Positions 55,952-64,000 of a DNA stretch of 64,000 bases are shown piece after piece. The position numbers were made by a program, and so were the translations under genes. The notes beneath the pieces were generated by a model. That model searched no databases, was not told where the DNA came from, and was given only the letters and a program-made list of their open reading frames with translations. How positions within the stretch are numbered: the stretch's first letter is position 1; every line of letters starts with the position of its first letter. Source of the stretch: Casuarina equisetifolia (taxonomy: Eukaryota; Streptophyta; Magnoliopsida; Fagales; Casuarinaceae). The DNA lies in contig CM052359.1 of assembly GCA_028551475.1 (NCBI GenBank), forward strand, positions 26,041,583 through 26,105,582, given 5' to 3'.

Positions 55952-56404
55952 TGTAAGAATTTAATCGATCTCAGATCTAAAACACCAATCTAACATGATG
56001 AGATAAGAAATCAGAAAACATATTGTATTTCAATCCTTATGAAGATTCACAAATACGAAATTCGTTCTTTAGGTTAGGCTCATATCTTTTATTTTCATTA
56101 TGTAGGCATTGGCTTGATAAGAGAAGTTAAGGGGTTACGGCTTGAAGAATGAAGCCTCTCATAACCCTAACACATTAAAAATGTGCTTAAATAATATAAG
56201 CTAGAGGATAGGACCTAGTCCTAGCCTTATGTGCTACTAAATAGGCCCACTCATCACTACCCTATTTGGTTACCCATAGCCCACACTAGTTAGTCCATAT
56301 TCTTAAATAAGATCCTTAAATCTCACTTTACTAGACCAACATTAATATAAGCCCACTTTATAGAAAACTCAAAAACATGGTAACATTATAAAAATATGGT
56401 AACA
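55952..56404 (-). repeat. 3' LTR of a decayed minus-strand copia
   Basis: On the minus strand it starts TGTTACCATA after the purine-rich tract AAATGGGAGAA (56405-56415) and ends TTCTTACA. 453 bp. It cuts block A' at its left side. A matching 5' LTR is not found. Confidence 0.65.
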
Positions 56405-59400
56405 TTCTCCCATTTGGGCTATATTAATGTGAACAAGATAGTAATAATAATAATTAGTATTACAAAATAATTATTTGTGTGTACCTTTGTGTTGATCTAG
56501 AGATTGTTTTCAACAATATTCCCATGACATAAGATTTCAACTTTTGAATCATGACAATAGTTGTAATACTGAATTGATATAATACTTATCATGATCATAA
56601 AGTTTCAATCTTACTGATAAGGATGAATATTGTAGTGTGGCAACCATATAACACTTTCTACTTCATGTGTTACTTATGTTGTTAATCCAATTTTCTCTCC
56701 TTTGATGATAGAATATCATCAAAGAATATACTTTATGATTCTAATAAACCTATATGTCTTGTACTTAATAACTCGAGTTTAACTTATGTGTCATAAGACA
56801 TACTTTATGGCTACCCCAACCTTTAAGGTTTACACTTCCCTTAAGACTTCAATATATATACATTATATATAGAGAGAGATTTAACTTGTCAACATATAAA
56901 GCACGATGTGCTAAATACAACTAGCATAACTAATGACAAGTAATACACATATTTCAACAATTTACCTAACAATAAATCAATTTCATAGTAAACTTTATAT
57001 TACAGTGCTCCCACTAAACAATAGTATCCTATGTTCTTATGTTAATAATGATGACATATCTTTAAAAGCACAAGGCTTTAGTATATGGGTGTGTAAACAT
57101 AGCATCTGTAATGATATTGTAAACTATAATGTCATCTTTCTTAAGTTTTTCCTTTATAACTTAATGTTTGATTTCTTTGTATTTAGACCATGTGATACCT
57201 TTACAGTTTAATAATAAAACAACTTTATTATCACAAAATAGCTTGATAGGTCTAATAAAGAAATTAAACTTTGTTAACTCATCAATGAGTGCTTTAGATA
57301 AATTACTTGAATAGCTGCCTCATAACATGCTACAAAAATTTGCCTAAATAATTAAAGTCATATGTTTTTGTTTTGCACTTTTCACGATATTGTCTAAATC
57401 ACTATAAAAGGCATGGTGATGTAGATTACAAACATTATTGCAGCTTATAAGGTCTAAATCTATACATCCCATTAGTTACAAGTTATCTACATATTCATAT
57501 GTAAACAAATAAACTTTATTTTTAAATACTTAAGAAACTTTTGCTAACAATTAAATAAACTTGATCAAAGTCTAATTGACTTCCATCCAAAACTTGTTGA
57601 AAATAATGTGAGGCCTAGTGCAAACTTAAACATACATGGTGCTTCTTAATGTACTAGAATATGACACTTGCTTCATGGTTTTTGTCTTTACTTTTTAAGC
57701 ACGACTATAGTTTTAGTCAATTACCTTTAAGAATAAGAATAATTCTAGGTATGCAAACTTCCATATGAAACCTTTATAAAGCACTATTAACTTATGTCTT
57801 TTAAGAAAGACTCAATAATCATCAATAATAATACCTATGAACTACCAAGTAACTATATTATACCATAAAATAACTTTTGCTTATTGCTCACAAGTAAGAC
57901 AACATCCGTATTGGTATACTCTCACTGAACTAAGCATATGTTCATGTATAACAATCTATCCTATTCAATGTAGTACCATATAAAGATATAAACTTTTAAA
58001 CTTTAAGTACTACTATTGAAAAAACATACTTGAGTCCATAAATAAGCATAAATTCATCTATATTATATACTCTAAGATTGAATCACACATAGACCTCCTT
58101 ATTCAAAAATGGTCTTCATGTCTGTGTGGTGTAATTTCTTATCCACTAGTGTGGTTTTAAACCTCTTAACCTTTTACAGAAGCTTTTTAAACTTTTGTAT
58201 ACATTTACTACCAACAAATAATTTAACAAGCTCACAACCTTTAGACAATTTAACAAAATCACAAAATATCATTATGACTCACTAATTACATTTCGTTGCT
58301 TACTATATTTAATCATAAGTTCAATTAAGGCATTCTCATAAGCAATAGGATCCACCATGATATCAATGTCATAGTCATCTAAAAGACCCAATAATATAAA
58401 TGAACAATCAGTCTTCTTTACTTATAGAACCATCAAGATAAATATCATAATTAGATCATATACCTGTGAGAACTCATTTAGAACTTTATCAATAACTAGT
58501 TTAATTACCTTAGTAGGTCTCCACGTTAATTTGATAAGCTCAACATATATCTCACTTTGCCATATTAAGCCTTAGAAACTTTATAACTTTATATTTCTAG
58601 AGCCTTTTACTGAAGAAATTAATATCCCTTCAAATGATCCAAGTAATATACTAAATTACTTTATTCCAAAATAACTTTAGTCCTCTGTTCCTACTTGTAA
58701 AGGGTTAAGTTGAATACTTTTATTTATTTGTAAAAAATCTTACACTTGATGATGTTTAAGATTTAATACATTTCTTGTGCATAACTTAAAAGGAATTAGT
58801 ATAATAACTTTAGCAAGCTCATATCTAAAGATATAAAGTGGTATTCTTAAAACTTCTCCCACAAGAAACTATGTAAATCAATTTTACAAACCATAGTCCT
58901 TGTCATACTTATAAGGATATAATTACACCTTTTTTGGCTAGACAACTTTGTTCTGGATTCCTAAGAATCCAAATTGGCTAATGCTCTTAGAATCCTTTTG
59001 ATAAACAAGCTTTTCAATTAATTAGCATTTCATATCTATAATAATTCTCATCTTTCAACTAGATTTGAGCATTTTAATACTTTTTCACAACTATTTTCCA
59101 ACCGCATATCCAAGGACTTTGAATTTCTTTAAGAGATTCAAACTTTTTGAATGAATACATTACCCTTGTGGGAAAAAACTAATATGTAGAAATAGAAATT
59201 TCTTTATAGAGTTACTAAATAGGGGTCTATAATATTAATATATATGATCTGCAATAGGCCAAAGGAATAGACTGTAAATTACCTCTTTATATTGGTTAAT
59301 ATGCCTTTATCATAGTCTACACAAATCTCTATATGACTTTCAATAGTAAATTGAATGGTATACTATATCAATCTTTCTACTCTTTACTAAAGATGTGACT

Positions 59401-59990
59401 AAAACTTTTATGTCACAAAGTGTAAACTTTTTTTTTTCTTTTCAATAGAGACCTTTTAGAAATACCTTTTAATATCTAAAAGAAAGATATTTTAAAGAGA
59501 TAAACACCATAATGATAACCCATGAGACTCAATGTAGTAACCAACTTTATTTAAATTGACAACCAAGGATAGAAATCTTTATTTTAAAATGGTTACCACA
59601 CTTTAACTAAAGTTGGCAAAACAAATTCTTTCAAAAATGTTTATACAAAATGTTTTTCAATATCATTAAGAAAAACCAAAATTAAAATATTATCTCCCAT
59701 AAATTTTTATAAATGTTAGTTCAACTTTACTTGGCTTCCTTCTATTTATGAATCCCTGAATAGTGAAAGTAACTTGATTAGTTGCACCAATATCTAGCCA
59801 CCAAGAACTGGATGAGGCTTTAGATAGATTAGATTCATAAACTAATGCCAAAGAACTATCATTTTTAGCTTTACACTTTATTGAGCAAGCCTCATATGAT
59901 TGCAATCTATTCTTATGTAACCCTTCTTCTTATATAAAAAGCAACAATCACTATCCTTCTAAAAGGATTTTTCTCTTAACCCCCTAATAC
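56405..59990 (-). pseudogene. Decayed copia gag-pol, minus strand
   Basis: Pieces in the expected order: a degenerate zinc knuckle (about 59905-59975), protease WWLDIGATNQVT and QGFINRRKPSKVE (59690-59905), a linker to RT with IDIMVDPIAYENAL (about 58310-58400), a YGLK trace, RNase H with SAKQKHMT and LFCDNKVVLLLN (about 57190-57420), and the C-terminus IITDAMFTHPYTKAL (about 57030-57090). Stops and frameshifts throughout; the RT part is nearly unreadable. Purine tract and 3' LTR follow at 56404. Closest in type to the plus-strand relic at 61930. Confidence 0.7.
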
Positions 59991-61267
59991 TATGCTAAAT
60001 AACTCAAAATCCTTAGTAGTATTATGAATACCTTTATGAGTACTAAACTTTGGTCTTTACCTTTACTAGTACTAAAACTTGATTTGATAATCTATCAACC
60101 CCCTAATATAGTTTCTAATACCTTTATTACCATTAAGCTTTAAAACAAACACTTTAATTAGAGTATTTAATGAGGCAAAATACTTTAATGTCATTTAATG
60201 CATAAATTCCTTAATAGTGCAATTAATCACCTTATAATAATTCTAAATTGACCCCTTCATGAACAGTATACAAAACAACTTTAATTTTTCAAAATATAGC
60301 ATATACAAACATTAATCAATACTAATTTAATAATCAATATGATCTATTGATTTATCCATATAAACAAAATCCTACATATGCCATATATATTAAAACTTCA
60401 TCCTTCCACTTCAAAAGTGAAGAATACATATAAACCTTAATTACCTTGTTGACAAACAAGATGATTAAAATAAAACTAACACAAGGTCAATAATATGAGT
60501 ATGACATGAACTCAATTTCATGAATACTGAAAGATTTACAAACTCTATCATTTAAACATCTTTGGGAAAAATATAATATTGTAAAATCTCTACACAGTAG
60601 TGGCCATGAGAATTTTTTCTAATCTTCATCGTCTACCACCTTTGGATGTATAGACAAATCCAATTAGTCCAAACTCACACATTTCCAACTATGCATCCCT
60701 ATAAATTCTAATATATAATTACCTCCTTTGGGAGTATGACTACACATTAAAACAAGAGACATCCCTCAACTATATGAGACAAACCTTTTCAACACAATTA
60801 AGATGTACTACTTTGGCAGTCATAACTTAATTGGATTAATCTCATATTGCGGGATATACTTAATATAATTCACAATCTTTAGTATGTAATTTGTGCTTAC
60901 TAGACTATGGATACTTTTATTTTCAAATTACACATCAAAAAACACTAATGAGTGTTAACTAAATGCATGCTATAATTATATAATTGTATTACAATTTAAA
61001 GCATGCTTATCCAATATTTAGAATATGCTAAAACGATCATGCACATCCTCTATAACTTTAATATTAAAGAATTACCTTAATGCATGCTACATATGAACAC
61101 ATTGTATTTAGCGTACAACTTAATGTACTAAATATGCTAAAATAATAATGCATATTCACTACACTACTTTATAGTTAAATTTTATTGAATAACATATCAC
61201 AAGGCATGTTTAAAACTAAATCAATATTTAAATAAACATGTTCCATAAACTTTAAGTAGTAAAAAAT
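59991..61267. other. AT-rich, probably copia leader or gag remains
   Basis: No frame I can place. It lies between the two head-to-head copia relics, so it is probably their decayed 5' parts. Words such as gcatgct recur at 60963-61140. Confidence 0.35.
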
Positions 61268-61925
61268 AACTCATATCAAGCTCAAAACTTATCAAATACT
61301 ATATAAAAATATTCTCTATTTAAACGCTCACATGATGGCTCAAATTGTGTTGAATTCAAACCATGCACTTGCCTTCACGCACCCTCCAAAGTTTTTGGAC
61401 AAAAGGTTGACTTTTGACCAGTTGACTTATTGACCATTGAATGTTGACTTGGTTGGGCTGACCTAGATAGGCCAAGCTAGATGACTAGATAGGCCGGATC
61501 AAAACCCTAATAGGCTATGTCGGAGGAATAGATGGGCCAGTCCGAGACCCAAATGGGCTGACCAGCCTAACCCAAGTCTAACTTGGGTTAGACTTAAATT
61601 AGGGTGACTTGGGAAGTGCATCACTTATATCAAGCTCAAAACTTATCAAATAATATATAAAAACACTTACATGATGGTTTAAACCACATTGAATTTGAAC
61701 CATGCATGCGCCCTCACGTGCCCTTTAAAGTTTCTAGACAAAAGGTTGACTTTTGACTCATTGACTCATTGACCATTGACTGTTGACCAGGTTAGGTTGA
61801 CCTAGGTAGGCCAAGTTGGATGACCGAATAGGTCGAACTAAAACCCTAATGGGCTATGTTGGAGGACTAGATAGGCCAATTTGAGACCCAAATAGGTTGG
61901 ACCTACCTGACCCAAATGGGCCAAC
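61268..61925. repeat. Two tandem units of about 354 bp with TTGAC clusters
   Basis: The unit starting atatcaagctcaaaact at 61273 recurs at 61627. Both contain aaaggttgacttttgac, a run of TTGAC words, then accctaatRggctatgt and gagacccaaat. The first unit has five TTGAC within about 55 bp (61406-61447), the second seven within about 65 bp (61744-61802). TTGAC is the core of the WRKY-binding W-box. Confidence 0.75.
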
Positions 61926-62239
61926 AAGCTATCCGGATGAAAAATTTCATAAGACAATTTATCTCACTTGATTTCATTGATAGGTTGCTTCCATTATATT
62001 ATGACAATAGTCTAGTATTATTGTTTATTAATAACAATAAAAACATTAAAGGGGCTAAGCACATTGAGATTAAGTATTTGACTATTAAGCAGCAAGTTAA
62101 GAATAATGACATCATAGTAGAGCTTATTAGCACCGATGCTATGTTGCTTGACCCACACACCAAAGAACTTACTCCTATAGTGTTTGATAGACATGTTATA
62201 AACATGGGTTTAGTAATATCTTTGGATGCTTTTGTTTAA
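61926..62239 (+). pseudogene. Copia RNase H C-terminal remnant, plus strand
   Basis: Reads LPLYYDNSLVLLFINNNKN, GAKHIEIKYLTIKQQV, IVELISTDAMLLDPHTKEL and VFDRHVINMGL, the end of copia RNase H and pol, to a stop at 62237. The catalytic C-DN motif is changed to Y-DN. It starts abruptly after the tandem units, so everything upstream of late RNase H is lost. Confidence 0.8.
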
Positions 62240-62870
62240 TAGGAGCTATTATTGTATTTTCTCTACTGTATTTGTAAAACAATATCTGTGATATTTGTTA
62301 TATAGTAAATTTTGTTTTACTCATATTGCCTATTATAAGTTGATTTCATATAACATGAGAATGTTTGTATGATATAGGTATTAAATACTTAAAGGAGGTG
62401 CAACTTTAAGCATTTGGCTAGGGCATTTATTGATAGGCCATATTTTGATGTCTTGTAGCATTTAGATTTATACTCGGGTATTACAAATAAGACATATTGG
62501 TCCATTAGAACCTTAATATAGTTCTCTAATGACTGTCTATTGATGACTATATATGTTGATTTTTGGGAGAACTAGGAATTACAAGAAAGGTAACACATAA
62601 GGTTATTTACCTAGTGTTGTCTGTTTGCCACACTACCATATTAAATTCATGTTAGTAGAGTGGATAATCCTTATGACTATGGTTGGTGTTGTGTCTTTAA
62701 TTAATGTAATTACTGCTATGATTTAAGGGTTTTTGAAGCTTTATGGGATTGGATTAGCAATAAGGAACTGTCATTGGACCAATATAAAATTCTTTTGAAA
62801 TTATTTTCATATATAACTTATATTAATATTATATTTGTTTTATGAACATTGATATGTCCAAATGAGAGAT
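62240..62870 (+). other. Copia 3' untranslated spacer and purine tract
   Basis: About 630 bp without coding potential between pol and LTR, ending in the purine tract aaatgagagat (62860-62870). The minus-strand relic has a spacer of similar length. Confidence 0.55.
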
Positions 62871-63490
62871 TGTTAGCTCATTTTATAAGCTCATATAATG
62901 TGAGCTTTATCAATGAGCATAAACTAATTCTCTTATAAAGGTATATTAATGTAATTAGTATTGGTCTAGTTATTTAGACAAATTTTGACCTTGATTGCAA
63001 ATTTGGTGCTAGCTAGTGTGGGCCTTAGTGTACCTTATGGAACTTTAATGAGTCAAGATTATTTTTTGTTACATCAACTAAGTCCTCTCACTAGCTCATG
63101 ATATATGCATTAGGATGTGTATATGAAATTAGGCTTATGGTAAAGGTATAATAGTTCTTTCACAATGATAAGTTATTTTTTCCTATTTAACAAAACGGAA
63201 TCACACTTTTTCATATACTCGGATTGCTTCATTAAGTAGACATCTTTTAGCAATTTTCTCTCCACCATTGAGCATTTTTGAAATTGATTTCATTGAAGAT
63301 TTCTTGTTTCTCATCGGCTAGCACAACTAAATAATAGAAGATAAGATCTTAACCAAGATCATACTAAAAATGCAGCCGCTATCATTCATAATATTCTTAT
63401 TTTATTTATATATTTATAACTCATTTTCAATTTATGATTGATGTTAGATTTTGGCATAATAGTCTCATTTGAGATGATTATTTTCTAACA
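62871..63490 (+). repeat. 3' LTR of the plus-strand copia relic
   Basis: 620 bp, starts TGTTAGCTCA and ends TTTTCTAACA (inverted TGTTAG/CTAACA). The next base begins the third copy of the segmental duplication. No 5' LTR is found. Confidence 0.75.
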
Positions 63491-63792
63491 GACACAACAA
63501 AAGCGAGCTGAATTTGCTAGGTCAACATAACTAATAAGAAACATTTTTATTATAACTAGCTTATTGAAGATTGCCATTACCGCAAGCACAAATGCTTCGG
63601 CAAATGGAAATCATGGACACAGATGCTTGAAGATAGTGTGTGTTACCTCAAAAAAAAAAAAAAAGATCTGAGCAAAGTTACATAGCCTAAAAAGGCAAAA
63701 ATTTACCTTTACATGAAATAGGAAACTATATTCGACACATAAGCCACATCCCTTAAGATACCAAGAAACAACAGCTAGATCTTCCAGTCTCT
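63491..63792 (+). repeat. Start of a third segmental copy
   Basis: Matches 38550-38854 and 17205-17463 (aaaagcgagctgaatt, then the non-coding 3' exon of a peptide gene). It continues beyond the window. Confidence 0.75.
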
Positions 63793-64000
63793 TCACTTGT
63801 GGTAATGTCCATTCCCAAGTCTAGGGAAGTAGGTGCAGGCGTTAGGGCAGATGGTGGCACTGGTGCATGATGTTGTGAAGTGAATTTTGGACGTGGAGTT
63901 ACGACGTTGGGTCATGATCTTGACCTTGTTTGCCTCATCTATTAACTTATTTTCTGAAAAATTCCTAGCGGCTTCAAGATGCTTTGCACTAGAAATCAAT
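63793..64000 (-). pseudogene. Secreted-peptide gene copy 7 (partial at window end)
   Basis: Minus strand, open from the window edge to the stop at 63793: ISSAKHLEAARNFSENKL, then VKIMTQRRNSTSK, and a C-terminus PNACTYFPRLGNGHYHK. The 10-bp deletion shared with copies 3 and 5 puts the middle in a foreign frame, but a further 1-bp loss in CTGCCCTAACG restores the ancestral frame for the last 17 residues. The second cysteine is Tyr. Whether this is a live variant or a pseudogene cannot be settled because the start lies outside the window. Confidence 0.6.

Noticed and set aside
1..64000. CRISPR array, operon, riboswitch or other prokaryotic feature
   Set aside because: No regular short repeat-spacer structure or prokaryotic gene; every recognisable element is plant nuclear.

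Overview
This window looks like AT-rich nuclear DNA of a flowering plant, probably a dicot. The signs are plant-type Ty1/copia elements primed by initiator tRNA-Met, plant LINE ORF2 3' ends, tRNA-derived SINEs, a TRIM element, pentatricopeptide-repeat and ASY1-like fragments, and GA microsatellites. No housekeeping gene is present. Most open reading frames are transposon remains or chance frames.

The only host gene family I can support is a small secreted-peptide gene present in eight copies or fragments. It encodes about 100 residues: a hydrophobic N-terminus, a variable middle, and a conserved C-terminus built on PPSAPNACTYIP and a second cysteine. This most resembles the CTNIP/SCREW phytocytokine precursors (inference from memory of the family, not from a search). 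Copies lie at 2.7-4.2 kb (split by a solo LTR), 10.9 kb (+ strand, stop in the leader), 12.9 kb (fragment), 17.5 kb (frameshifted), 24.7 kb (intact), 38.9/44.3 kb (split by a complete copia), 50.0 kb (intact, best copy) and 63.8 kb (cut by the window edge). Several share a TATA box about 105 bp upstream of the start and a 92-bp intron in the 3' UTR.

Layout: 0.6-4.6 kb and 10.4-12.2 kb are imperfect inverted copies of each other, with a TRIM, LINE pieces and a solo LTR between them. About 15.2-28.9 kb (block A) and 37.1-55.95 kb (block A') are direct segmental duplicates, and a third copy begins at 63.49 kb. Because the copies share an ancestor, insertions present in only one can be read against the empty site in the other: a solo LTR, a gene-capturing LTR element, two LINEs, SINEs and a copia. 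Between A and A' lies a full-length minus-strand copia (29.69-35.17 kb) with many nonsense codons. Inside A' lies a younger plus-strand copia (39.06-44.29 kb). From 55.95 to 63.49 kb two decayed copia elements face each other head to head around a duplicated TTGAC-rich segment.

The most unusual object is at 18.85-22.12 kb: an LTR-element-like structure whose interior carries an intronless ASY1-type HORMA fragment and two PPR fragments, i.e. host gene pieces captured by a retroelement.
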